From Janibacter melonis (lineage in GTDB: Bacteria; Actinomycetota; Actinomycetes; Actinomycetales; Dermatophilaceae), in assembly GCF_020567375.1 (NCBI RefSeq), contig NZ_JAJBZM010000003.1, positions 697,333 through 761,332 of the forward strand: a stretch of DNA of 64,000 nt, written 5' to 3'. Of this stretch, positions 1-8,240 are shown in pieces. The translations under genes were made by a program, and so were the position numbers. Under the pieces are notes generated by a model. It made no database searches. It saw only the letters and a program-made list of their open reading frames with translations, and had not been told where the DNA came from. The stretch's first letter is position 1; each line of letters opens with the position of its first letter.

Positions 1-1
1 C

Positions 2-1303
2 GTCATCGAGCGCGACGCCGAGGCGACCGCCGCCGGTCTCGAGGCCGATGCGCCGGGCGACGGCGCCTCGTGGTTGCGGATGGTCGAGCACTGGCGCTCC
101 GTGCGCGACCCCCTGCTCGACGCGCTCTTCACCCCCTTCCCGCCCGTGCGGGCGAGCCTGCGCCTCGCGCGTCAGCAGCGGGCCGGCGGCCTGGTCGAGC
201 TGGCCCGTCTGGCCACCGTGCCGGTGCGCCGGCTCGGCGAGGAGTCCTTCGCCGGCGAGGGCGGCCGCGTGCTGCTCACCGGCAACGCGATGCACAGCGA
301 CCTGCCCCCGGATGGTGCGGGCAGCGGCTTCTTCGGGTGGCTGCTCGCGATGCTCGGCCAGGACGTCGGCTTCCCGGTGCCCCGCGGAGGCGCGGGCGAG
401 CTCGCGCTGTCGATGGCCCGACGCGCGACGGCGCGCGGCGTCGAGATCCGCACCGGCAGCACCGTCGAGACCGTGCTCGTCGAGCACGGCCGGGCGAGCG
501 GCGTGCGGCTGCGCGACGGCAGCACGGTGCGGGCGCGCCGCGCGGTGCTCGCCGACGTCGGGGCGCCCCACCTCTACCGCGAGATGCTCGACCCGGACGT
601 CGTGCCCGACCGCCTGCTCGCCGACCTCGAGCGCTTCGAGCTCGACGCCGGCACGCTCAAGGTCAACTGGGCGCTCGACGCACCGGTGCCGTGGGCCGCC
701 CCGGGGCTCGCCGGCGCCGGCACGGTGCACCTCGGCGTCGACGACGACGGCCTGCTCGAGGTCTCGAAGGACCTCGCCCTGCGCCGGGTCCCGCGCCGCC
801 CCTTCCTGCTCTTCGGGCAGATGACGACCGCCGACCCCACCCGGTCGCCCGAGGGGACCGAGTCGGCCTGGGCCTACACCCACCTGCCCGTCGGCACGCA
901 CGACCCGGCGGTCGTCGACGAGCACGTCGAGCGCATGCGCCAGGCGGTCGAGCAGGTCGCCCCGGGCTTCGCCGGTCACGTCGTCGGCGAGCACGTCCAG
1001 TCGCCGAGCGACCTCGAGCACTGGGACCCCAACCTCGTCGGGGGCTCGGTCAACGGCGGCACCTCGGCGCTGCACCAGCAGCTCTTCATGCGCCCCACCC
1101 CGGGTCTGGGTCGCTCGGAGACCCCGGTCCCCGGTCTCTACCTCGCGAGCGCGTCGGCCCACCCCGGCGGCGGGGTGCACGGGACGTGCGGCTCGAACGC
1201 CGCTCGTGCTGCGCTGTCCGCCCACGGGCGGCTCGGGGCCGTGCACCGGGCGGTGGTGCGCACCGCCTGGTCGCGCGTGCTCACGACGGGGGACCGGTCA
1301 TGA
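2..1303 (+). CDS. NAD(P)/FAD-dependent oxidoreductase, phytoene desaturase-like (5' truncated by window edge)
   Basis: The frame is open from base 2, so the true start and the N-terminal FAD-binding Rossmann motif lie outside the window. The visible 433 residues carry the features of the CrtI/amine-oxidase flavoprotein superfamily: an insertion and substrate domain with PRGGAGELALSMARRA, where these enzymes build the second FAD lobe, and a C-terminal FAD-closing segment with PGLYLASASAHPGGGVHG. Members desaturate or isomerise hydrophobic substrates such as carotenoids, and many actinobacterial paralogs have no known substrate. The stop codon overlaps the next start (ATGA at 1300-1303), so it is translationally coupled to the SDR-SRPBCC gene, suggesting a shared lipid or polyketide-like substrate (inference). 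No carotenoid genes are visible nearby. Confidence 0.85.
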   Translation, partial: VIERDAEATAAGLEADAPGDGASWLRMVEHWRSVRDPLLDALFTPFPPVRASLRLARQQRAGGLVELARLATVPVRRLGEESFAGEGGRVLLTGNAMHSDLPPDGAGSGFFGWLLAMLGQDVGFPVPRGGAGELALSMARRATARGVEIRTGSTVETVLVEHGRASGVRLRDGSTVRARRAVLADVGAPHLYREMLDPDVVPDRLLADLERFELDAGTLKVNWALDAPVPWAAPGLAGAGTVHLGVDDDGLLEVSKDLALRRVPRRPFLLFGQMTTADPTRSPEGTESAWAYTHLPVGTHDPAVVDEHVERMRQAVEQVAPGFAGHVVGEHVQSPSDLEHWDPNLVGGSVNGGTSALHQQLFMRPTPGLGRSETPVPGLYLASASAHPGGGVHGTCGSNAARAALSAHGRLGAVHRAVVRTAWSRVLTTGDRS

Positions 1304-2523
1304 CCGCCCGGGTGGCTCTCGTCACCGGAGCGGGCAGCGGCATCGGCCTGTCCGTCGCCGAGCGGCTCGCGGCCCAGGGCCACGTCGTCGTCCTCGTCGG
1401 CCGCGGCGTGCCCGCGCTCGAGCGGGCCCGGGCCGCGTGCGAGCGGGTCGGCGGCTCCGCCATGGTCGTGCCCGCCGACGTCCGCGACGCCGAGGCGGTG
1501 CGGTCGGCCTTCGAGACCGCGGCGAGCCTGGGCCGCCTCGACGCCGTCGTGCACAGCGCCGGGGTGCTCACCTACGGGCGCTTCGAGGACGTGCCGGCGG
1601 AGGTCTTCGAGGCCGCGATCGACACGACGCTGCTCGGCACGTCGCGCGTCTTCCGCGAGGCGCTGCGGATCTTCCGCAGCAGCGGCGGCGGAGGCTTCGT
1701 CGTCGTCGGGTCCGTCCTCGGCAAGGTCGTCGTGCCCGAGATGTCGTCCTACGTCACCGCGAAGTGGGGCCTGCACGGCCTCGTGCGCACCTTGCAGGTC
1801 GAGCACCGGGGCGACCCGGACGTCGAGATCTCGCTCGTCTCGCCCGGCGGGGTCGACACCCCGATCTACCGCAGCTCGGGCACCTTCTCGGGCCGCCACG
1901 GCCGCCCGCCCGAGCCGGTCGCCGGTCCGGACAAGGCCGCCGACGCGGTGATGGCCTGCCTCGAGCGACCGAGGCGCGAGGTCGACCTCACCTGGACCAA
2001 CCACGTCATCGTCCTGGGCTCACGGCTCCTGCCGTGGCTCTACGACGCGGCCGTCGGACCCCTGGCATCACGCGTGGCCCAGCAGCCCGGCAGCGGCGTC
2101 GAGCCCACGGCGGGCAACGTGCTCGAGCCGCGCGACGTCCCGCCCGAGGCGGACGACCCGCCCGGCTCCCTGCCGGTCCGGCGCACCGTCGCCGCGCCGG
2201 CCGACCGGGTGTGGGAGGTCCTCGCCGACCCCGCCCGTCTCCAGCAGTGGCTCCCCGGCGCCCGGGTGCACGAGAGCGAGGACGGACGCCACCTCGTCCT
2301 CGGCGCGCAGGGAGCCGCCGGGCCGACCCGCGTCCGGGTCGAGGTCGAGCCGGACGACGGGCCGTCGTGCACGGTGACGATCCGCCAGGACGTCGTCGAC
2401 GGGCCGGGTCGGGTCGTACCGCGCCTGGCCCGGCAGGGCGCCGTCGTCGTGCGCAGCACGCTGGCGCTGCGCCGGCTCGCCGATCTCGCCGAGGCCCCGC
2501 AGCGCGACCTGGGCTCCGCCTGA
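1300..2523 (+). CDS. Fusion of short-chain dehydrogenase/reductase and SRPBCC (polyketide cyclase-like) domain
   Basis: This is a 407-residue two-domain protein. Residues 1 to about 270 are a classical SDR with the nucleotide motif TGAGSGIG at 9-16, NAG-like HSAG, an active-site serine in VGSVLG, and the catalytic pair Y151/K155 (SYVTAK). Residues about 290-400 form an SRPBCC ligand-binding domain starting RRTVAAPADRVWEVLADP, a typical beta-strand/helix opening of START/polyketide-cyclase proteins. The SDR should oxidise or reduce an alcohol/carbonyl, and the SRPBCC lobe probably holds or cyclises a hydrophobic substrate. It starts inside the stop of the upstream FAD oxidoreductase. The fusion makes substrate channelling plausible; the substrate is unknown. 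Confidence 0.88.
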   Translation: MTARVALVTGAGSGIGLSVAERLAAQGHVVVLVGRGVPALERARAACERVGGSAMVVPADVRDAEAVRSAFETAASLGRLDAVVHSAGVLTYGRFEDVPAEVFEAAIDTTLLGTSRVFREALRIFRSSGGGGFVVVGSVLGKVVVPEMSSYVTAKWGLHGLVRTLQVEHRGDPDVEISLVSPGGVDTPIYRSSGTFSGRHGRPPEPVAGPDKAADAVMACLERPRREVDLTWTNHVIVLGSRLLPWLYDAAVGPLASRVAQQPGSGVEPTAGNVLEPRDVPPEADDPPGSLPVRRTVAAPADRVWEVLADPARLQQWLPGARVHESEDGRHLVLGAQGAAGPTRVRVEVEPDDGPSCTVTIRQDVVDGPGRVVPRLARQGAVVVRSTLALRRLADLAEAPQRDLGSA

Positions 2524-2539
2524 CGGCAGGATGGCCGGC

Positions 2540-3382
2540 ATGCAGGCCGAGCAGATCACCGACCCCGTCGCCCATCACGCAGAGGGCCCGGTGTGGTCGC
2601 CCCGGTGGGGCGGCCTGCGCTGGGTCGACATGGTCGCCGGCGACGTCCTGAGCCTGGCGCCGGACGGCTCGGTCGCGCGGCGGCACGTCGGCACCGTCGT
2701 CGCGGCCCTGCGCCCGCGCACCCGCGGCGGCGCCGTCCTAGCGCTCGAGCGCGGCTTCGCCCTCGAGGACGCGGACGGGACGGTGACCCCCCTTCGCGAC
2801 CTGTGGTCCGGACCGGTGCGGATGAACGAAGGGGGCTGCGACCCCGACGGCCGCTTCTGGTGCGGCTCGATGGCCTACGACCAGCGCGAGGGGGCCGCGA
2901 GCCTCTACCGCCTCGACCCCGACGGGTCGACGAGCGTGCAGCTGACGGGCGTGACGATCTCCAACGGGCTCGAGTGGAGCCCCGACGGCGCGCTGGCCTA
3001 CTACAACGACACGGCGACCGGGCGGGTCGACGTCTTCGACTACGACCGCGAGAGCGGGCTCACCGGCCGGCGCCCCTTCGTACAGGTCGGCGACGGCGGG
3101 CACCCCGACGGCCTGACCGTCGACGCCGAGGGCGGGGTGTGGACCGCGATCTTCGACCAGGGCGTCGTGCACCGCTACGACCGGGCGGGCCGGCTCGACG
3201 AGGTCGTCGAGGTCGACGCGCGGCAGGTGACGGCGTGCACCTTCGGCGGGCCCGCTCTCGACGAGTTGTACGTCACGACCTCGCGCGAGGGGCTCGAGGA
3301 GGGCGACGACCCGCTCGCCGGCTCGCTCTTCCGGGTCTCGCCCGGGGTCCGAGGTCTGCCGGTCCGCGAGTTCACCGGCTGA
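2540..3382 (+). CDS. SMP-30/gluconolactonase/LRE family protein
   Basis: A 280-residue six-bladed beta-propeller of the senescence marker protein-30/gluconolactonase family, which hydrolyses sugar lactones or related esters using one divalent metal. Visible ligands are the glutamate in AEGPVW near the N-terminus, the asparagine in ISNGLEWSPDG and the aspartate in GHPDGLTVD; NEGGCDPDGRFWCGSM is the usual substrate-lid motif. An in-frame ATG at 2531 directly abuts the purine-rich GGCAGG, so the ATG at 2540, nine bases after it, is preferred. Start uncertainty is only three residues. It lies 16 nt behind the SDR-SRPBCC gene and may belong to the same operon. Confidence 0.88.
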   Translation: MQAEQITDPVAHHAEGPVWSPRWGGLRWVDMVAGDVLSLAPDGSVARRHVGTVVAALRPRTRGGAVLALERGFALEDADGTVTPLRDLWSGPVRMNEGGCDPDGRFWCGSMAYDQREGAASLYRLDPDGSTSVQLTGVTISNGLEWSPDGALAYYNDTATGRVDVFDYDRESGLTGRRPFVQVGDGGHPDGLTVDAEGGVWTAIFDQGVVHRYDRAGRLDEVVEVDARQVTACTFGGPALDELYVTTSREGLEEGDDPLAGSLFRVSPGVRGLPVREFTG

Positions 3383-3401
3383 CCCCCCCTCGCCCCCCGA
3401 C

Positions 3402-3484
3402 CCCCTTCGTCCCTCGCCGAGGTATGGCGATCGGTCAGGGTGGTGGGCCACGTCGCGACCGATCTCCATACCTCGGCGAAGGGG
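3402..3484. repeat. Intergenic inverted-repeat element 1 flanked by CCCCTTCG / CGAAGGGG
   Basis: Two 22-nt arms (3414-3435 and 3458-3479) are complementary at 21 of 22 positions around a 22-nt loop. The octamer CCCCTTCG stands at 3402-3409 and its complement CGAAGGGG at 3477-3484, so the element reads as outward-symmetric. A further CGAAGGGG follows at about 3493. It sits between two convergent genes and could act as a bidirectional terminator, but it lacks a U-tract and is much longer than a normal terminator stem. Elements of the same plan but different arm sequence occur at 6367-6491 and 37171-37300. Confidence 0.8.
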
Positions 3485-3510
3485 GAGGGGGGCGAAGGGG
3501 GAGGGGAGGG

Positions 3511-4017
3511 TCAGGAGGCGGAGGCCTGGCGCTCCCAGACGCCGCGCTCCATCGGCTCGCCCCGCTCGAGGACGGTCTTGATGCCCGAGAGCACCCACGG
3601 CCAGCCGCCGCCGCCCAGACCGGACGGGTCGGGGTTGCCGGCCACCTGCTCGGCGGTCTGCGGCCGGTCGGTGACGTCGTGGGTGAGGGTGAGGCGGGTC
3701 GCGCCGTCGGCGGTGACCTCGATGTCCCAGGTGAGCGTGCCCGCGGGCTCCTCGGGGATCCACACCGGTGCCCAGGTCTGCACGAGCCGGCGCGGCGGGT
3801 CGCTCTGGAGGACCTCGCCGGTGACGACGACCTCCGGCATGCCCATCTCGAGCATCTGCTCGCTCGCGTGGTGGCGGAAGTCGCCGCCGGGCCGCAGGTC
3901 GTAGGAGACGTCTCCCGTGTAGCCGTACATGCGGCTCATCTCGGGGGTGGTGATCGCCTGCCACACCTGCTCCGGGGTGGCGTCGATGAAGATGCGGTAC
4001 ATCTGGGTCTGGCTCAT
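3511..4017 (-). CDS. SRPBCC (AHSA1-like) domain protein
   Basis: A 168-residue single-domain protein of the START/Bet v1-like superfamily, AHSA1 branch. It opens MYRIFIDATPEQVWQAITTPE and contains DLRPGGDFRHHASE and TWDIEVTADGATRLTLTHDV, the conserved strand pattern of this family. The ATG overlaps the stop of the upstream ArsR gene by 4 nt. ArsR-SRPBCC pairs are a very common actinobacterial two-gene cassette; the SRPBCC partner probably binds a small hydrophobic ligand. It is likely repressed by its ArsR partner through the palindrome at 4360-4375. The ligand is unknown. Confidence 0.88.
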   Translation of the reverse strand: MSQTQMYRIFIDATPEQVWQAITTPEMSRMYGYTGDVSYDLRPGGDFRHHASEQMLEMGMPEVVVTGEVLQSDPPRRLVQTWAPVWIPEEPAGTLTWDIEVTADGATRLTLTHDVTDRPQTAEQVAGNPDPSGLGGGGWPWVLSGIKTVLERGEPMERGVWERQASAS

Positions 4018-4346
4018 TGTCGGTCCTCCAGGGCTCTCTTGAGGTCGAGCAGCGCGGAGGCCCGCGCCGCCGTGTACTTGCCGATCCAGCGCTCGTGGAT
4101 CGTCTGGATCGGGACGGCGTTGAGGAAGTGGTGCTTGCTCCGTCCCTCCTTGCGCGTGACGACGAGGCCCGCTTCCTCGAGCAGCCGCAGGTGCTTGGCC
4201 ACCCCGAACCTCGTCATCTCCACCTGGCCCTGCACGACCTGCTCCAGCTCGGACTGCGTCTGCCCGCCGCGCTCGTGCAGCGCGTCGAGGAGCAGCCGGC
4301 GGGTGGGATCCGCCAGTGCTCGGAAGACGAGGTCGTCATCGGCCAT
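4014..4346 (-). CDS. ArsR/SmtB-family HTH transcriptional regulator
   Basis: A 110-residue winged-helix protein that starts DDLVFRALADPTRRLLLDAL, the standard ArsR N-terminus, followed by the recognition helix region MTRFGVAKHLRLLEEAGLV and the wing VTRKEGRSKHHFLNAVPI. The Cys-based metal sites of arsenic or cadmium sensors are absent, so it probably senses a non-metal signal, as is usual for the ArsR-SRPBCC class. It is first in a two-gene operon and likely autoregulates through the palindrome inside its own promoter. Confidence 0.92.
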   Translation of the reverse strand: MADDDLVFRALADPTRRLLLDALHERGGQTQSELEQVVQGQVEMTRFGVAKHLRLLEEAGLVVTRKEGRSKHHFLNAVPIQTIHERWIGKYTAARASALLDLKRALEDRQ

Positions 4347-4352
4347 GCGTCG

Positions 4353-4382
4353 AGATTAGGTGACCAAAAGGTCACATGTCAA
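4353..4382 (-). promoter_or_regulatory. ArsR promoter with palindromic operator between -35 and -10
   Basis: On the minus strand TTGACA (4382-4377) is followed after 18 nt by TAATCT (4358-4353), a good sigma-70-type promoter. The spacer contains GTGACC-TTTT-GGTCAC (4375-4360), a perfect 6-bp inverted repeat. A repressor bound here would block RNA polymerase, so it is the obvious operator for the adjacent ArsR protein. Confidence 0.8.
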
Positions 4383-4390
4383 CGGGGCGA

Positions 4391-4425
4391 AGGGGGGAGC
4401 CGCCCCCCTGGGTAGCCTGCCGCCC
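4391..4425 (+). promoter_or_regulatory. Leaderless-type promoter of the ABC ATPase gene, with a G/C hairpin
   Basis: TAGCCT (4413-4418) lies 7 nt before the ATG at 4426 and no Shine-Dalgarno sequence intervenes, so transcription should start at or next to the start codon. Just upstream is a perfect 7-bp inverted repeat, AGGGGGG-agccg-CCCCCCT (4391-4409), which overlaps the promoter spacer. Confidence 0.65.
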
Positions 4426-5073
4426 ATGGATGCTCCGGCACGGGTCGAGATCGAGGACGTCGGCGTGAGCATCGGGCCGCGCGAGATGCTCGCCCCCGTG
4501 AGCGCGACGGTCGAGCCCGGTCGCTGCCTCGCCGTGCGGGGCGACAACGGCACCGGCAAGACGACCCTGCTGCGGGTCGTCGCCGGGGCGCAGGCCCCCA
4601 GCACCGGCGAGGTGCGCGTCGCGGGCAGGAGGGTCGACGCCCGGTCGTCCAGGCTGCGCCGCCGTCTCGGCGGGCTGCTCGGGCCCAGCGCGATCTACCC
4701 GGATCTCACCGTCTACGAGCACCTGCTGCTCGTCGACGCGTCGTGGGGCGGGGACCCGGCCACCGTCGAGCAGCGGGTCGACGAGGTGCTCGACGGGCTG
4801 ACGATCAGTGGGCTCGCCGACCGCTTCGTCACCGAGCTGTCCTCGGGGCAGCGCCAGCTCGCCGACATCGCGCTCGTGCTCTTCCGCCCCGCCGACCTGC
4901 TCGTCCTCGACGAGCCCGAGCAGCGTCTCGACGAGGACCGGCGCCGCGTCGTCGCCGAGCTGCTCCGCGAGCGGGTCCGGTCCGGCACGACGATGCTCCT
5001 CGCGACGCACGACCCGCTCCTCGCCGAGATCGTCGCCGACGACGAGCTCGTCCTGCGCCCGGCCGAGGCGTGA
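4426..5073 (+). CDS. ABC transporter ATP-binding protein
   Basis: A 215-residue nucleotide-binding subunit with Walker A GDNGTGKTT near residues 40-48, Q-loop region, signature LSSGQ, Walker B LLVLDEPE and the switch histidine in LLATHDP. It is short and single-domain, typical for exporters of the ABC-2-like or DUF6297 pairing. The leaderless-type start at 4426 is chosen over an upstream in-frame codon. Its last codons overlap the GTG of the next membrane gene, its presumable permease partner. The transported substrate is unknown. Confidence 0.9.
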   Translation: MDAPARVEIEDVGVSIGPREMLAPVSATVEPGRCLAVRGDNGTGKTTLLRVVAGAQAPSTGEVRVAGRRVDARSSRLRRRLGGLLGPSAIYPDLTVYEHLLLVDASWGGDPATVEQRVDEVLDGLTISGLADRFVTELSSGQRQLADIALVLFRPADLLVLDEPEQRLDEDRRRVVAELLRERVRSGTTMLLATHDPLLAEIVADDELVLRPAEA

Positions 5074-6365
5074 GCGAGCCGGTGGCGTCCCCCGCGCCGC
5101 CCGACGGCGGGCCCGGGCGAGGGCCCGGGCGAGAGCCGGCGGTTGACTCCCGACGTCTCGTGTCGGACGCGCTCGCCGTCGTGCGTCGCGGCGCGCAGCT
5201 GACGAGCGTCGGCTCGGTCGCCTACGTCGTCTACGTCGTCGTCCTCCTCGGCGCCGTCTACCTCTTCCCCTACGGGCACGTCGTCTTCGCCGCGCTCGGC
5301 CGCTCCGGGCTCGTCGACGTGCTCACCGACCCGGTAGGGGCGGGGGCTCTCGTCCTCGCCGTCGTCGCCGCCCCCGTCGTCGCGCACCGGGTGGGCCGGG
5401 TGCGCGGTCCCGTCGCGCCCCCGATGCTGTGGGTGCGCCACGTCGTCGCCGGCCCGGCCGACCGGGCGGTCTCGCTGCGACGCTGGTGGCTGCTGCTCGG
5501 CGGTGCGGTGCTCGCCGCTGCGGCGGCGCTCGGGCTGCTGCTCGCCCTCGCGCTGTGGTCGGCCGCCGTCGTCGGGCCGCTCGGCGCGCTCGGCGTCACC
5601 GCCGCCTCGGTGCTCCTCGGGGCCGTCGTCGCGCGTGCCTGGCTGGCCGGTCAGGTCGCCGCCGACGGCGGGGGGCACCCCCTTCGTCCCGCCGACGCGC
5701 TGCGCGGGCTCACGGAGCAGGGGCTGGGTCGCCAGCGCGACCGGGGCGAGGGCGTGTACGGGTCCTTCCTGTCCGGGCAGCGCACGGCGCTCGTGCGCGA
5801 GCTCGGGGGGCGACCGCCGCGCCACCTCGGCCGGCTGCGCCCTGGTCGCGCGATGCTGCTGCGCCGCGACCTCCTCGCCGTGCGGCGCGGCCCGGGGCTG
5901 CTCCGCGCGGCCCTGCTCCTCGCCCTCGGGGGGCTGGGGGTCGGTCTGCTCACGCCCCGCTCGGCCGTCCTCGGGGTGCTCGCATCGCTCGTGCTCTACC
6001 AGGGCGTCGTCGCGTGGGCGACGGGCCTGCGCGGGCAGTCCGCGCCTCTCGTGCCCGTGCTCGGGTGGGGACCACGGCGCGAGACGCTCGGCCATCTCGT
6101 CCTGCCCGGGGTGGCTGCGCTCGTCGGGGGCCTGGTCGCCGTCGCCGCGGCGACGGCGCTCGGCGACCCCGGCGTGACGACGGCCCTCGTCGCCGTCCTC
6201 GTGCCGCTGCACCTGTGGGTCGTCACGTGGACGACCCACCGCGCCGCCCCTCCGCTCGTCACCGTGATGCCGCAGTCGGTGATCCCCCGCGTCGTCGCGT
6301 GGTGGCTCCTGCCCGCAGGTGTCCTCGTCGGCGTCCCGGCCCTCGCGGCCTACCTCGCCGTCTGA
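5070..6365 (+). CDS. Polytopic membrane protein, DUF6297-like (ABC partner)
   Basis: A 431-residue protein that begins at a GTG overlapping the ABC ATPase stop (GTGA at 5070-5073). A Pro/Gly-rich N-terminus is followed by many hydrophobic segments, for example VAYVVYVVVLLGAVYLFPY, GALVLAVVAAPVVAH, LLLGGAVLAAAAALGLLLALALW and a C-terminal cluster of four to five helices. About nine to eleven transmembrane helices are expected. The overlap and gene order argue for a two-component ABC transporter with the preceding ATPase. The DUF6297 assignment is from recollection of this actinobacterial pairing, not a search. Confidence 0.75.
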   Translation: MSEPVASPAPPDGGPGRGPGREPAVDSRRLVSDALAVVRRGAQLTSVGSVAYVVYVVVLLGAVYLFPYGHVVFAALGRSGLVDVLTDPVGAGALVLAVVAAPVVAHRVGRVRGPVAPPMLWVRHVVAGPADRAVSLRRWWLLLGGAVLAAAAALGLLLALALWSAAVVGPLGALGVTAASVLLGAVVARAWLAGQVAADGGGHPLRPADALRGLTEQGLGRQRDRGEGVYGSFLSGQRTALVRELGGRPPRHLGRLRPGRAMLLRRDLLAVRRGPGLLRAALLLALGGLGVGLLTPRSAVLGVLASLVLYQGVVAWATGLRGQSAPLVPVLGWGPRRETLGHLVLPGVAALVGGLVAVAAATALGDPGVTTALVAVLVPLHLWVVTWTTHRAAPPLVTVMPQSVIPRVVAWWLLPAGVLVGVPALAAYLAV

Positions 6366-6366
6366 C

Positions 6367-6491
6367 CCCCTTCGCCCTCGCCCACCCCCTTCGCCCACGC
6401 CCACCCCTTCGCCGAGCACCGCTCCTCGTCCGTGAGCACCGCTCCTCGCCGGGCCGCGACGAGCGGGTCTCGCGGACCACGAGCGGTGCTC
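6367..6491. repeat. Intergenic inverted-repeat element 2 with three CCCCTTCG copies
   Basis: Immediately after the membrane gene, CCCCTTCG occurs three times in the same orientation (about 6367, 6386 and 6404). A 19-nt arm (6414-6432) is repeated almost exactly at 6434-6452, and its near-complement lies at 6473-6491 (17 of 19 match to the first copy). The element can fold into a long hairpin of about 78 nt. It shares the plan of elements at 3.4 kb and 37.2 kb, including a duplicated left half-arm as in the 37.2 kb element, but not their arm sequence. The right-hand CGAAGGGG is not exact here; only CGAAGGGA occurs, near 6511. Confidence 0.7.
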
Positions 6492-6547
6492 AGCGCACAG
6501 GGGGAGGTGGCGCGAAGGGAGGTCGCGGCGGTGGGAGGATGGCGGGC

Positions 6548-8044
6548 ATGCCCAGTGGTGACCCGCAGGCCGCGCAGAAGGCGGCCGCCCAGCAGCTCGA
6601 GATCCGCAAGCAGATGCGTCTGGTCGAGGAGGCGATCCTCGCCCGCACGCCCGAGCACGACCTCCAGCCCAGCCTCGACCGGATCCAGGCCGTCATGGAC
6701 CTGCTCGGGGAGCCGCAGCGCACCTTCCCCGCGATCCACGTCACCGGCACGAACGGCAAGACGAGCACCGCGCGCATCATCGAGGCGGTCCTGCGCGAGA
6801 TGGGCCTGAAGACCGGGCGCTTCACCAGCCCCCACCTGCACGACATCCGCGAGCGGATCAGCATCGGCGGCGAGCCGATCAGCCGAGAGGACTTCCTCGA
6901 CGCGTACGCGGACGTGCTGCCCTTCGTCGAGGCCGTCGACACGAAGTCGGTCGCCGAGGGCGGCCCGCGGATGACCTACTTCGAGGTCGTCGTCGCCGTC
7001 GCGTACGCGGCCTTCGCCGCTGCCCCGGTCGACGTCGCCGTCGTCGAGGTCGGCATGGGCGGGGCGTGGGACGCGACGAACGTCATCGACGCCCCCGTCG
7101 CCGTCATCACCCCCGTCGACCTCGACCACCAGCACTTCCTCGGCGACTCCGTGCTCGACATCGCCGGCGAGAAGTCCGGGATCATCAAGGCCGACGCCAT
7201 CGTCGTCTCGGCCGAGCAGGAGGAGGACGTCGCCGAGATCCTGCGCGAGCGGGCCGAGGAGGTCGGCGCGCGCATCGTCTTCTCCGGCCGCGAGCTCGGT
7301 ATCACCGCCCGCGACGTCGCCGTCGGCGGCCAGCAGATCTCCTTCACCTCGCTCGCCGGCGAGCACGAGGACCTGCTCCTCGGGCTGCACGGCGAGCACC
7401 AGGCCCACAACACCGTGCTCGCGGTCTCCGCCGTCGAGGCCTTCGTCGGCGGGGGAGAGCAGCGTCTGTCGCAGGACGTCCTGCGCCCCGCGCTCGAGCA
7501 GGTCACCTCGCCCGGTCGTCTCGAGATCGTGCGCCGCAGCCCCACCGTCATCGTCGACGCCGCGCACAACCCGCACGGGGCCCGGGCGCTCGCGGCCGCG
7601 CTCGCCGACTCCTTCACCTTCACCCGTCTCGTCGGCGTCATCGGCATCCTCGCCGACAAGGAGGCGACCGAGATCCTCGAGATCCTCGAGCCGGTCCTCG
7701 ACCACGTCGTCGTCACCCGCACGACCTCGCCGCGGGCGATGTCACCGCGCGCGCTGGGAGCCGCGGCCGAGGAGGTCTTCGGCGAGCACCGCGTGACCGT
7801 CGTCCCCGAGCTGCCGGACGCGCTCGACCGCGCCGCGGAGCTCGCCGACGACGGGGGAGTGGGCGGCGGCGTCCTCGCCACCGGCTCGGTCATCACCGCT
7901 GCCGAGGTGCGCCTGCTCCTCGGCCACGGCGGCGAAGGGGAGCCCGCCCGCACCCTCGACCGGGGTGCCCCGGCCCCGGTGCAGGACGACGGCGACGCCG
8001 CAGACATCCTCGACGACGTCTTCGGCGACGGCGACGAGGACTGA
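6548..8044 (+). CDS. folC: Bifunctional dihydrofolate synthase/folylpolyglutamate synthase
   Basis: A 498-residue Mur-ligase-family enzyme that adds glutamate to dihydropteroate and later to tetrahydrofolate. The ATP P-loop TGTNGKTST is near residues 66-74, followed by FTSPHLHDIRERI, the Mg/ATP region VEVGMGGAWDATN and LDHQHFLG, and the ligase-domain VDAAHNPHG. The ATG at 6548 is chosen because GGGAGG sits nine bases upstream; the in-frame ATG at 6539 abuts that box. The C-terminal 50 residues form a poorly conserved acidic tail ending DDVFGDGDED. The usual actinobacterial order folC-DUF4233-ndk is kept except for an inserted MFS gene. Confidence 0.95.
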   Translation: MPSGDPQAAQKAAAQQLEIRKQMRLVEEAILARTPEHDLQPSLDRIQAVMDLLGEPQRTFPAIHVTGTNGKTSTARIIEAVLREMGLKTGRFTSPHLHDIRERISIGGEPISREDFLDAYADVLPFVEAVDTKSVAEGGPRMTYFEVVVAVAYAAFAAAPVDVAVVEVGMGGAWDATNVIDAPVAVITPVDLDHQHFLGDSVLDIAGEKSGIIKADAIVVSAEQEEDVAEILRERAEEVGARIVFSGRELGITARDVAVGGQQISFTSLAGEHEDLLLGLHGEHQAHNTVLAVSAVEAFVGGGEQRLSQDVLRPALEQVTSPGRLEIVRRSPTVIVDAAHNPHGARALAAALADSFTFTRLVGVIGILADKEATEILEILEPVLDHVVVTRTTSPRAMSPRALGAAAEEVFGEHRVTVVPELPDALDRAAELADDGGVGGGVLATGSVITAAEVRLLLGHGGEGEPARTLDRGAPAPVQDDGDAADILDDVFGDGDED

Positions 8045-8084
8045 CCTCCCCGCCCCGGCGGGAATACGACGGGGCGCGAAGGGG

Positions 8085-8120
8085 TTGGACGTCCGACCAG
8101 ACCCCGCAGTAGCCTGGTCG
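8085..8120 (+). promoter_or_regulatory. Possible promoter/operator upstream of the MFS exporter
   Basis: The 196-nt gap holds TTGGAC (8085-8090), a possible TAGCCT -10 (8110-8115), and a 7-bp inverted repeat CGACCAG...CTGGTCG (8094-8100 and 8114-8120) that straddles the spacer. The spacing of 19 nt is long, so the promoter is weak evidence. The inverted repeat would suit a TetR- or MarR-type repressor, but no such gene is adjacent. Confidence 0.3.
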
Positions 8121-8240
8121 TATCGGTGCAGTCTGTGCACCTTCGTCGGCCCTGACCTCCGCACAGCCGCGAGGTCGGCCCCCCGTCGCCGTCCGGGCAT
8201 CCTCGGACCGGCCCCTCTGCCACGAGAGAGTCATCACCGC

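Noticed and set aside
2738-3964. A 408-codon frame antisense to the SMP-30 gene
   Set aside because: It overlaps the recognisable propeller motifs on the plus strand and the SRPBCC gene in another frame; the intergenic hairpin would be inside it.
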